A stretch of 6,589 nucleotides of DNA from contig JBDLSO010000042.1 of NCBI GenBank assembly GCA_039799445.1, positions 1 to 6,589 on the forward strand, given 5' to 3'. This DNA is from JBDLSO01 sp039799445. Its GTDB lineage: Bacteria; Patescibacteriota; Minisyncoccia; Phycocordibacterales; UBA5272. Both the position numbers and the translations under genes were made by a program. Shown piece after piece: positions 1 through 5,362 of this stretch (its first letter is position 1; each line of letters opens with the position of its first letter). Below the pieces are notes generated by a model. The model was not told the DNA's origin. It ran no database searches and saw only the letters and a program-made list of their open reading frames with translations.

Positions 1-1
1 T

Positions 2-820
2 ACGGAATTTGGTTCCGATCAAGAAATCTATGAGAGTTTACTTGTGACGCTTATGGCTCTCACGTATGGCCATGATACGTTACCGGAATGTCGAAAAACC
101 AAGATGCCTTTCGGTAAACTACCAGTTGACATTGGTACTTGCACGGGGAGACTTTCGATTCAGGCGTTCGGAGATGACAATGATAGACTTGAATGGTATT
201 ACCGGGAGATTTTGGTACAAACTGCATTAGAAATTATCCGTGAGTATCAAAATCACGGGTGTTTAATCGATGTTAACAACTTTCTTTCTGAAGAAGGAGA
301 ACATCCTGAAACGCTTGACCGAAGAAAAAGAAGTTCAGTATATTTTGTTGAAGACTTACTGAATTCGATTGCACAGCCGGTTATTTCTTGGGACACTTTG
401 AAATCTTGGAGCCATGACCGTTCTATGTGGAATCCAGAGATATTCATTCCTCGTCCTTTTGACGGGTGGTGGTATCAGGTAACCACTGGGCATGATCGTG
501 CCAAGTTTCGTAAATTAATTGCTGAGAAGTTTTTTGCAAAACTTGGAGAAGTATCTCAGTCGTATGATGCTGAGTTGCACATGTTGCTTCATGAAGGTGA
601 TGAAAACTTACTTGAACGACATGGCAATATGGGTGACGCAGATTTCTTTGTGTCTACCGGAGACGAGTACTTCGGTGTTGTGCTGTTTTCACGGCATGCA
701 GCATGGAATGAGGCCTCACCAATTCATGGCATTCGTTCAGTCTGGGTGAATGAGAAAGCTTGCAATATGAAGGCCGAGTGGCAAAAAGGCATGCAAATAA
801 GCGGCTTATGCATCAAATAA
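2..820 (+). CDS. Unrecognised protein, C-terminal 272 residues (5' end outside window)
   Basis: The reading frame is open from the first bases of the window to TAA at 820, so the true start lies upstream. A GTG at 44 and an ATG at 53 are in frame, but nothing marks either as a start. I do not recognise the family. The protein is soluble-looking, mixed in charge and rich in Trp, His and acidic residues. Visible patches include FDGWWYQVTTGHDRAKF in the middle and GNMGDADFFVSTGDEYFGVV near the C-terminus. There is no signal peptide, membrane segment, Walker motif or obvious Cys cluster in the visible part. By eye its codon use is less A/T-biased than the genes that follow, which may point to a different origin. 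It is followed directly by a strong terminator, so it ends its own transcription unit. Being a real coding region is fairly sure; function is unknown. Confidence 0.75.
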   Translation, partial: TEFGSDQEIYESLLVTLMALTYGHDTLPECRKTKMPFGKLPVDIGTCTGRLSIQAFGDDNDRLEWYYREILVQTALEIIREYQNHGCLIDVNNFLSEEGEHPETLDRRKRSSVYFVEDLLNSIAQPVISWDTLKSWSHDRSMWNPEIFIPRPFDGWWYQVTTGHDRAKFRKLIAEKFFAKLGEVSQSYDAELHMLLHEGDENLLERHGNMGDADFFVSTGDEYFGVVLFSRHAAWNEASPIHGIRSVWVNEKACNMKAEWQKGMQISGLCIK

Positions 821-843
821 AAACTAACATCTGTTAAGATGGT

Positions 844-876
844 GTGGGTCACGACTTGTTCGTGACCCACCTTTTT
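844..876 (+). terminator. Rho-independent terminator after the first gene
   Basis: A perfect 11-bp stem (844-854 with 860-870, arm GTGGGTCACGA) closes a 5-nt loop, CTTGT, and is followed by CTTTTTG. It lies 24 nt after the stop codon and just upstream of the rpmF promoter, separating the two transcription units. Confidence 0.92.
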
Positions 877-897
877 GTTCTCACAACATTTTTTTGT

Positions 898-926
898 TTG
901 CAATAAAAAGGGTTTTGTAGTATACT
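898..926 (+). promoter_or_regulatory. Sigma70-like promoter of rpmF
   Basis: A -35 box TTGCAA (898-903) and a -10 box TATACT (921-926) are separated by 17 bp, the optimal spacing. Only 9 nt separate the -10 box from the ATG at 936, so transcription should start about 0-3 nt before the start codon. No Shine-Dalgarno is present, so the mRNA is probably leaderless or nearly so. Confidence 0.8.
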
Positions 927-935
927 TGTATCACT

Positions 936-1229
936 ATGGTAGTACGAATGAGACACACACGAGCACACACGGCAAACCGCCGTTCACATCACGCTCTTAA
1001 AACAACAAATCTAGTCAAATGCGCAGCATGTGATGCTTTTAGGCAGATGCATACAGTATGTAAAACATGCGGGGATTACAATGGACGCAAAGTACTCAAT
1101 ACTGTTTCAAAAGCAGAAAAAAAACTAGCAAAAGCAGCTCCAAAAGCAAAAACAGAGAAAGTTGTCAAAACAAAAAAAGTAGCTAAAAAAGAAACAAAGC
1201 CAAAAGCTACAAAAGTTACTACAAAATAA
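936..1229 (+). CDS. rpmF: Large ribosomal subunit protein bL32 with long basic C-terminal tail
   Basis: This is bL32, a zinc-binding protein of the 50S subunit. The 97 residues contain the family core at about 1-57: a basic His/Arg-rich N-terminus, the ALKTTNLVKC segment matching the usual 'KAxxLVxC' region, and a CxxC-x9-CxxC zinc ribbon (C29, C32, C42, C45) ending in GDYNGRKV. Residues about 58-97 are a low-complexity Lys/Ala/Thr tail with repeated KxxKK and AKAAPKAK-like units; typical bL32 is around 55-65 residues and ends soon after the zinc ribbon. The N-terminus reads MVVRMRHTRAHTANRR rather than the common MAVPKRR form. The start fits the promoter at 898-926. About 70 nt separate it from nusB with no clear terminator, so read-through into nusB is likely. 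Confidence 0.93.
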   Translation: MVVRMRHTRAHTANRRSHHALKTTNLVKCAACDAFRQMHTVCKTCGDYNGRKVLNTVSKAEKKLAKAAPKAKTEKVVKTKKVAKKETKPKATKVTTK

Positions 1230-1298
1230 TGTTTTGCACTACTTATATTTTTATTTAGTAATATAGTTACTCACTAAACTGTTCGTTCTTTACACACT

Positions 1299-2143
1299 AT
1301 GTCAAATCGTCATCTCTCACGCTCAATTGCACTTCAAACACTTTTTGAATTTGATGTCAGGGATAATTTCACTTTATCTGACGAGCAATTACACGAACGT
1401 CTTGTTGCAAATATAGCAGAATTTGCACCTGGGCTTATGAACTTATTACCAAAGCAGCTCCTGATTGGCCTTTAGAGAAAATTCCTAATGCAGATAGAAA
1501 TATACTTCGTATTGGGTTATTTGAATTACTCTTTCAAGACCATACACAAGTACCTCCAAAAGTTGCAATAGATGAAGCTATTGAACTTGGTAAATCATTT
1601 GGTGGGGAAGCCACTGCAAGATTCATCAATGGTGTACTTGGTCGTGTATACAAAGAAATGGGTGAGCCCGGAAAAACAGACACTAGCCCAAAAGCAAAAA
1701 AGAAAGAGATAGATATGACAAATCTCCAAACACAGGATTTGATTGGTACTCTTGTATTTGCAAAAAAAGGAGAGACGGTATACGTTGCCCTTGTGCATGA
1801 TATCTTTGGGCATTGGACTGTACCGAAAGGCAAAATAGAAGAAGGTGAAGAGCTTGAAGCAGCGGTAATACGAAAAGTGCAAGATGAAATAGGTATTGCT
1901 GTCGAAGTGTTAGAGAAAATTGGTGAAAATGAGTATATTTCTTCTCATCCAGAATTCAAAAAAATACGCAAACACACACATCACTTTCTATCACGAGCAG
2001 CATACGAGCCTCTGAACTTTGTAGCCAAGAAAGGGCTTAACAATGCGAAGTGGTTTGAACTTTCCGAAATAGCAGCACTCAATATATACGACGATATTTT
2101 GCCAATCATTGCAAAAGGAATTGAGCGCATCCCAAAAGAATAA
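1299..2143 (+). pseudogene. nusB: NusB-Nudix fusion gene disrupted by an internal deletion and frameshift
   Basis: NusB binds NusE (S10) and boxA RNA to promote antitermination on rRNA operons. ATG 1299 opens a NusB N-terminus (MSNRHLSRSIALQTLFEFDV…) that runs to about FAPGL (1434-1436). That frame then yields a few off-family residues and stops at TAG 1473-1475, giving a 58-residue product. NusB homology resumes in another frame from GAA 1439 (ELITKAAPDWPLEK, then ADRNILRIGLFELL, PPKVAIDEAIELGKSFGG and ARFINGVLGRVYKEMGEPGK) and continues without a stop into a Nudix domain ending at TAA 2143. At the junction the conserved LVxGV…ID helix of NusB, about 20 residues, is missing, so the lesion is a deletion of 3n+1 bases or equivalent. 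No convincing slippery heptamer is present. It could be a pseudogene, a lineage-specific split gene or an assembly error. Confidence 0.8.
1658..2143 (+). CDS. Nudix hydrolase domain protein, 3' part of the NusB-Nudix frame, altered Nudix box
   Basis: Nudix enzymes cleave nucleoside diphosphates linked to another moiety. ATG 1658 lies inside the NusB tail (MGEPGK) and gives 161 residues; ATG 1715 (MTNLQTQ) is an alternative start close to the domain edge. Neither has a good Shine-Dalgarno, and upstream codons are open in the same frame, so the natural product is probably a fusion whose N-terminal half is now out of frame. The fold is clear: GTLVFAKKGETVYVALVHD, then HWTVPKGKIEEGE resembling the Ap4A-hydrolase type, and a C-terminal KWFELSEIAALNIYDD. 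The Nudix box (G58 to I80) should read GX5EX7REUXEEXGU but has R72-K73 in place of RE and D76-E77 in place of EE. Loss of the RE glutamate suggests weak or absent hydrolysis. Being a Nudix domain is near certain; activity is doubtful. Confidence 0.82.
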   Translation: MGEPGKTDTSPKAKKKEIDMTNLQTQDLIGTLVFAKKGETVYVALVHDIFGHWTVPKGKIEEGEELEAAVIRKVQDEIGIAVEVLEKIGENEYISSHPEFKKIRKHTHHFLSRAAYEPLNFVAKKGLNNAKWFELSEIAALNIYDDILPIIAKGIERIPKE

Positions 2144-2149
2144 TATACA
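2144..2149 (+). promoter_or_regulatory. Possible -10 box for rnc
   Basis: TATACA overlaps the region just after the Nudix stop codon and sits 9 nt before the rnc ATG, the same distance as at rpmF and the PfkB kinase. No convincing -35 box is seen. rnc may have its own leaderless transcript besides read-through from upstream. Confidence 0.4.
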
Positions 2150-2158
2150 TAATACAAA

Positions 2159-2857
2159 ATGATAGATGTTAGACCATTTCAAGAAATAATCGGATACAAC
2201 TTTACAAATATAGAGCTTTTGGAACAGGCGTTTATTCACAGATCATATGTCAATGAGAATCCAAAACTCAAATTTGGTCACAATGAGAGACTCGAATTCC
2301 TAGGAGATGCGGTACTTGAGCTTGTTGCTACTAACTACTTGTATGCCAAATTTCCCCATAAAGATGAAGGAGATTTAACAGCTTACAGAGCCGCACTTGT
2401 AAATGCAGTACTGATGGGAGGTATTGCCAAAGATATTGGTATGAATGAATATATTTCACTTTCAAAAGGCGAGTCACGAGACACTGGCAAAGCTAGATTG
2501 TATATACTTGCAGATACATTTGAAGCTGTCATCGGTGCGGTGTATCTCGACGGTGGATATGAACCAGCAAAAGAATTCATACACAACACTATACTTATCC
2601 ATACTGATGAAGTGATACGCAAAGGATTATTCAAGGACTCAAAAAGTATGGTACAAGAGAAGGCTCAAGAAGAAAATGGAGTAACTCCAGCGTATCGTGT
2701 GCTCAAAGAGATTGGACCAGATCACGATAAACGTTTCACTATTGGTATATATTTTGGTGACAATCTGATAGCCGAGGGAAATGGTAAAAGTAAACAAGAG
2801 GGTGAACAAACAGCAGCACAGAATGCTCTAGTGAAAAAAGGATGGATCAAAGAATAG
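2159..2857 (+). CDS. rnc: Ribonuclease III
   Basis: RNase III cleaves double-stranded RNA, chiefly the stems of the rRNA precursor, leaving 2-nt 3' overhangs. The 232-residue protein has the full two-domain layout at the usual length of about 220-230. The endonuclease domain (about 5-150) carries the signature HNERLEFLGDAVLEL with E43 and D50, and LADTFEAVIGAVYLDGG with D119 and E122; the spacings match E. coli E38/D45 and D114/E117, so all four metal-binding residues are present. The double-stranded RNA-binding domain occupies about 160-231, ending in GNGKSKQEGEQTAAQNALVKKG. ATG 2159 lies 15 nt after the Nudix stop with no Shine-Dalgarno. Its place next to nusB and near rpmF fits joint rRNA transcription and maturation. 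It is intact, unlike the gene upstream. Confidence 0.96.
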   Translation: MIDVRPFQEIIGYNFTNIELLEQAFIHRSYVNENPKLKFGHNERLEFLGDAVLELVATNYLYAKFPHKDEGDLTAYRAALVNAVLMGGIAKDIGMNEYISLSKGESRDTGKARLYILADTFEAVIGAVYLDGGYEPAKEFIHNTILIHTDEVIRKGLFKDSKSMVQEKAQEENGVTPAYRVLKEIGPDHDKRFTIGIYFGDNLIAEGNGKSKQEGEQTAAQNALVKKGWIKE

Positions 2858-2888
2858 GGAGTAGATTTTTGAGTTTAGTATAAGATAA

Positions 2889-2924
2889 TTCTATACCAAT
2901 ACATATTGAATCTTGGGTATAGAA
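2889..2924 (+). repeat. Inverted repeat downstream of rnc, spanning a -35 box
   Basis: TTCTATACC (2889-2897) and GGTATAGAA (2916-2924) form a perfect 9-bp stem with an 18-nt spacer, extendable by two A-T pairs with a bulged G. No T-tract follows, so it is a poor terminator. The spacer holds TTGAAT, the -35 box of the next promoter, so it could be an operator or processing stem. Confidence 0.55.
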
Positions 2925-2934
2925 ATTGTATACT
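2906..2934 (+). promoter_or_regulatory. Sigma70-like promoter of an orphan transcription unit
   Basis: TTGAAT (2906-2911) and TATACT (2929-2934) are exactly 17 bp apart, as good as the rpmF promoter. The predicted start falls at about 2939-2943. No ordinary gene lies between it and the palindromic terminator at 3091-3116. Confidence 0.7.
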
Positions 2935-2938
2935 TATT

Positions 2939-3116
2939 ATGTTATCAAAACAAATAAATAAAAGACTAAATCCGCCGCGTTTCAACTGATGGTATGCGAC
3001 AAGATTTTGCAAAATTGTATGGCAGAAAAAGTATTACATAGAAAAGAAAAAAAGAAACCAAAAAAAGAAAAAGAAGCAAAGAAATAAAAGAAAGCGACTA
3101 GTATACTAGTCGCTTT
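2939..3116 (+). ncRNA. Candidate small transcript, either small RNA or remnant of a small basic protein gene
   Basis: This interval lies between a good promoter and a perfect palindrome with a short T-run, giving a predicted transcript of roughly 175 nt. It matches no RNA family I know. Three tiny ORFs lie inside: ATG 2939 to TGA 2989 (16 aa, MLSKQINKRLNPPRFN), ATG 2989 to TAA 3087 (32 aa, Lys-rich tail, sharing the A of TGATG with the previous stop), and ATG 2994 to TAG 3041 (15 aa, MRQDFAKLYGRKSIT). Read across frames, NPPRFN followed by MRQDFAKLYGRKSIT and then a KKKPKKEKEAKK tail looks like one short basic protein broken by small indels. That reading is inference; a non-coding RNA is equally possible. 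Confidence 0.4.
3091..3116. terminator. Perfect palindromic hairpin, probable terminator of the orphan unit
   Basis: The 26 bases 3091-3116 are a perfect palindrome with no unpaired centre; the left half is AAAGCGACTAGTA. An A-rich flank precedes it and CTTTTG closes it, so it could end transcription in the plus direction and, less well, the other way. The centre contains TATACT-like sequence, but no start codon follows closely, so I favour a terminator. Confidence 0.65.
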
Positions 3117-3150
3117 TGCTATCTATCTTATACTTCAAAATAATAAGTAG

Positions 3151-3178
3151 TTGAATTATTTCTACTGGTATGTATACT
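3151..3178 (+). promoter_or_regulatory. Sigma70-like promoter of the small membrane protein
   Basis: TTGAAT (3151-3156) and TATACT (3173-3178) are 16 bp apart. The -35 box is the same as that of the orphan unit 245 bp upstream. The transcript would start near 3185, leaving a short leader that contains the Shine-Dalgarno. Confidence 0.72.
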
Positions 3179-3199
3179 AATAACAGGAGGTACAATTCC

Positions 3200-3394
3200 A
3201 TGAAAAAAATGAGTGCAATCATCGCGATTGCGATTGCGATTGCGATTGTATTGGTGAATTATTTACCAATACCTCAATATCTTAAGGATTTTGTGCTTGG
3301 AGTGCTATTGTTAGTGTGCATTCTCAAAGCACTGTTTTGGTACCAAGATGCCAAAAGGCATTTTATACAAAGCGGGGAAACTTTTGACAGATAA
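3200..3394 (+). CDS. Small membrane protein with Ala-Ile repeat
   Basis: This is a 64-residue protein of unknown family. ATG 3200 is chosen because a perfect AGGAGG (3185-3190) lies 9 nt upstream; the earlier in-frame ATG at 3170 overlaps the promoter -10 box and cannot be translated from this promoter. After MKKMS comes a hydrophobic helix (about residues 6-20) built largely of Ala-Ile pairs, a short NYLPIPQYLKD loop, and a second hydrophobic helix (about 31-47, FVLGVLLLVCILKALFW). The C-terminus (YQDAKRHFIQSGETFDR) is polar. With a basic N-terminus, the likely topology is two membrane spans with both ends inside. The Ala-Ile run comes from four tandem GCGATT hexamers. The gene has its own promoter and terminator and so stands alone. 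Function unknown. Confidence 0.75.
   Translation: MKKMSAIIAIAIAIAIVLVNYLPIPQYLKDFVLGVLLLVCILKALFWYQDAKRHFIQSGETFDR
3224..3247 (+). repeat. Tandem hexanucleotide repeat (GCGATT)x4 inside a membrane-helix codon run
   Basis: Four perfect consecutive copies of GCGATT encode Ala-Ile four times. Gain or loss of a unit keeps the frame and changes the first membrane helix by two residues. Confidence 0.9.
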
Positions 3395-3421
3395 AGCGAT
3401 GCTATGCATCGCTTTTTTTTT
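3393..3421 (+). terminator. Rho-independent terminator of the small membrane protein
   Basis: A 10-bp stem (AAAGCGATGC, 3393-3402, pairing with 3406-3415) with a 3-nt loop TAT runs into an uninterrupted T-tract ending at 3421. The stem overlaps the stop codon TAA (3392-3394), so the gene ends directly in its terminator. Confidence 0.93.
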
Positions 3422-3457
3422 CTGTTGTACATATATCACGCATATTAGTTTTTGCTG

Positions 3458-3463
3458 TATACT
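3458..3463 (+). promoter_or_regulatory. -10 box of the helicase gene
   Basis: TATACT ends 6 nt before ATG 3470, which places the expected transcription start on or next to the A of the start codon. No Shine-Dalgarno exists. No clear -35 box stands at 16-18 bp. It lies just after the preceding terminator, where a new promoter is needed. Confidence 0.65.
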
Positions 3464-3469
3464 GTATAT

Positions 3470-5110
3470 ATGTCACAAGATGAAGCACTACATATACTGA
3501 AAATGGGTTACAATGTTTTTTTGACTGGACAGGCTGGTACAGGAAAAACATATGTACTCAACACCTATATTGAGTATTTGAAACGACACAAAATCCGTGT
3601 TGCGGTCACCGCTAGTACTGGTATCGCAGCGACTCATATAGGTGGTGCAACGATACACTCATGGTCAGGACTTGGTGTCAAAGACGAACTCACAGAAGAA
3701 GATATAGACTCGCTTATGCAAAAAGAGAGAGTACACAAGAATTTCACCAATACTTCTGTACTTATCATTGATGAAGTTTCTATGCTCTCTGGCAAACAGT
3801 TAGCAGGTGTAGAGAAATTAGCCCGTGCAGTACGTAAAAACAATGAACCATTTGGTGGTTTACAGGTAGTGCTTGTCGGGGACTTTTTCCAATTGCCACC
3901 TGTCACCAAAGGGATGCAATTGCCTGAATTCGCATTTGAGCATCCAGTATGGAAGACGCTTAAACTAGCACAGTGCTATTTGACCACGCAATTTCGTCAA
4001 GATGATGCTCGGCTCGAGCGAGTGCTTACCAGTATACGAGAAGGCAGTGTCGACGAAGATACTGTGGAAACATTACAAGAACGGATTGTCACCACAATAG
4101 ATGATACTGACATAACAAAACTTTTCACGCATAATGCAAATGTTGACACTTATAATGAAAAAAGATTAGCAGATATAAAAGTCGGAAGCAAAGTGTATAT
4201 CATGGAAAGTACTGGTTCGGCTGCTCTTGTAGAAGGACTCAAAAAAGGGTGTCTCGCTCCCGAGCATTTGGTACTCAAAAAAGGAGCACGTGTCATGTTT
4301 CTCAAAAATAACTATGAAAAAGGATACGTCAATGGTAGTATCGGACATGTAGTATCTGACAAAGGAAAGTATCCTATTATCGAACTCTTGGACGGGAAGA
4401 CAATTGAAGCCATACCGGAAACGTGGCAAATAGAAGATGGTGGCAAAGTACGAGCGCAAATAAGCCAAATACCACTCAGACTCGCATGGGCTATCACTGT
4501 GCACAAAAGTCAGGGAATGTCCCTAGACGAGGCTGTGATGGACTTGTCGAACTGTTTTGTGGCTGGGCAGGGGTATGTAGCTCTTTCGCGCGTGCGTAGT
4601 CTAGAAGGTATCACTTTGCTCGGAATTGGACCTATGGCATTACAAATGGATGAGCGTGTCAGAGACTTTGATCACCGAGCACAAGAGACTTCAGAAAAAA
4701 CATCTCTTCGACTTGAGTCACTTGAACTTGGCGAAATAGAAGAGAAACAGGCGGCATTTATCCTGCGTACAGGAGGAAGTGTCAAACCAGCAACAGATGA
4801 AGAACTTACAGAAAATACACAAAGTACCTATGACAAGACACTTGCACTTGTACTACAAAAAAAGTCATTGAATGAAATCGCAGAACTTCGCTCTGTGACT
4901 ATTGAGACAGTGCTGAGTCATGTGGAGCGTTTGCGTAGTCTACATAGCGCGCTTGATATAGAATATATGCGCCCCGATGATCTTGATATCGAGAAAATCT
5001 GCCACACATTTACAAAACTTAAAACGACCGCACTTGCTCCAGTCAAAAAGAAACTAGGAGATACATTTACTTTTACAGACATACGAATCGCGAGGTTGTT
5101 TTTGGAATAA
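3470..5110 (+). CDS. PIF1/RecD-like superfamily 1B DNA helicase with C-terminal helix-turn-helix domain
   Basis: An ATP-dependent DNA helicase of the PIF1/RecD2 type, expected to unwind DNA 5'-3' in replication, repair or recombination. It has 546 residues from ATG 3470; the in-frame ATG 3452 lies upstream of the -10 box, so it is not used from that promoter. Motifs in order: Walker A GQAGTGKT (20-27), motif Ia VTASTGIAATHIGGATIHSW (46-65), Walker B IIDEVSML (99-106), VLVGDFFQLPPV (134-145), TTQFRQ with the motif IV arginine (172-177), motif V WAITVHKSQGMSLDEAVMDL (340-359) and motif VI GQGYVALSRVRSLEGITLLG (366-385). Residues about 452-546 (TYDKTLALVLQKKSLNEIAE…) resemble the helix-turn-helix domain at the C-terminus of some RecQ helicases (HTH_40), possibly a DNA-docking module. 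All catalytic motifs are intact. Helicase identity is very sure; the C-terminal assignment is likely. Confidence 0.93.
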   Translation: MSQDEALHILKMGYNVFLTGQAGTGKTYVLNTYIEYLKRHKIRVAVTASTGIAATHIGGATIHSWSGLGVKDELTEEDIDSLMQKERVHKNFTNTSVLIIDEVSMLSGKQLAGVEKLARAVRKNNEPFGGLQVVLVGDFFQLPPVTKGMQLPEFAFEHPVWKTLKLAQCYLTTQFRQDDARLERVLTSIREGSVDEDTVETLQERIVTTIDDTDITKLFTHNANVDTYNEKRLADIKVGSKVYIMESTGSAALVEGLKKGCLAPEHLVLKKGARVMFLKNNYEKGYVNGSIGHVVSDKGKYPIIELLDGKTIEAIPETWQIEDGGKVRAQISQIPLRLAWAITVHKSQGMSLDEAVMDLSNCFVAGQGYVALSRVRSLEGITLLGIGPMALQMDERVRDFDHRAQETSEKTSLRLESLELGEIEEKQAAFILRTGGSVKPATDEELTENTQSTYDKTLALVLQKKSLNEIAELRSVTIETVLSHVERLRSLHSALDIEYMRPDDLDIEKICHTFTKLKTTALAPVKKKLGDTFTFTDIRIARLFLE

Positions 5111-5127
5111 ATATATAGTATTGTTAA

Positions 5128-5146
5128 TTTGAGCAAACAGCTCAAA
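5128..5146 (+). repeat. Hairpin directly upstream of a Shine-Dalgarno
   Basis: TTTGAGC (5128-5134) and GCTCAAA (5140-5146) form a perfect 7-bp stem with loop AAACA. The next base begins AGGAGG (5147-5152). No T-tract follows, so it does not look like a terminator for the helicase; it may stabilise the transcript or influence ribosome access to the adjacent site. Confidence 0.55.
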
Positions 5147-5160
5147 AGGAGGAACAGATT

Positions 5161-5354
5161 ATGCAAAAGAAAAAATAAAGACTGGCATAGCTCTCTTGTT
5201 TGAAGGCTCAGTTGAAGAAGTCCAAACTTGGTTTGAAAAAAATTCCAAACAAGTTTTTGATTGGGGAGGTAAAATCGCCAGGCGTTGGGACAAACTCATT
5301 GTATTTTATCCCAGGGGCACATTTGGATTTCAACAATGTACCAGAAATGACTAA
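5161..5354 (+). pseudogene. Small ORF with strong ribosome binding site, frame broken at an A-tract
   Basis: A perfect AGGAGG (5147-5152) stands 8 nt before ATG 5161, an ideal start, yet the frame reads only MQKKK (five codons) and stops at TAA 5176. One frame over, from ATA 5175, translation is open for 59 codons to TAA 5352 with a protein-like sequence (IKTGIALLFEGSVEEVQTWF … DWGGKIARRWDKLIVFYPRG). The two join after six A's (5170-5175): one more A there would give a continuous protein of about 64 residues. The joined product would be a small, soluble, Lys-starting protein with an amphipathic middle; I recognise no family. The break may be a sequencing error, a real mutation, or length variation in the tract. 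It lies downstream of the helicase and ends just before a terminator. Confidence 0.55.
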
Positions 5355-5362
5355 GTACAAAA

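Noticed and set aside
1254..1278. Short nested inverted repeats between rpmF and nusB as a terminator
   Set aside because: Stems are 5-6 A/T-rich base pairs without a T-tract, within chance expectation for such sequence.
1431..1460. Programmed -1 ribosomal frameshift in nusB
   Set aside because: No X-XXY-YYZ slippery heptamer with a following stem was seen in the right frame, and a conserved helix of about 20 residues is missing, which slippage cannot explain.
1534..1882. Minus-strand ORFs opposite nusB and the Nudix region
   Set aside because: They are antisense shadows of recognisable protein domains, with no promoter, ribosome site or family features.
2984..3108. Reading TGA (2987) as a sense codon to extend the 2939 ORF into a long Lys/Arg-rich protein
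   Set aside because: TGA recoding to Gly is known in Gracilibacteria and SR1, but all intact genes here read normally with the standard code and show no in-frame TGA; the extension is low-complexity A-rich sequence.
3094..3113. Palindrome as a promoter (central TATACT)
   Set aside because: No start codon or -35 box suits it, and the stem with flanking A and T runs fits a terminator better.
3224..3247. Hexamer repeat as a CRISPR or VNTR locus
   Set aside because: It has no spacers and only four units, and lies fully within a coding frame.
3452..3469. Longer helicase start at ATG 3452
   Set aside because: It overlaps the TATACT -10 box at 3458-3463, and the shorter start at 3470 has the expected distance from it.
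4166..4506. Minus-strand ORFs of 64 and 112 codons inside the helicase
   Set aside because: They lie opposite conserved helicase motifs and are compositionally shadow-like.
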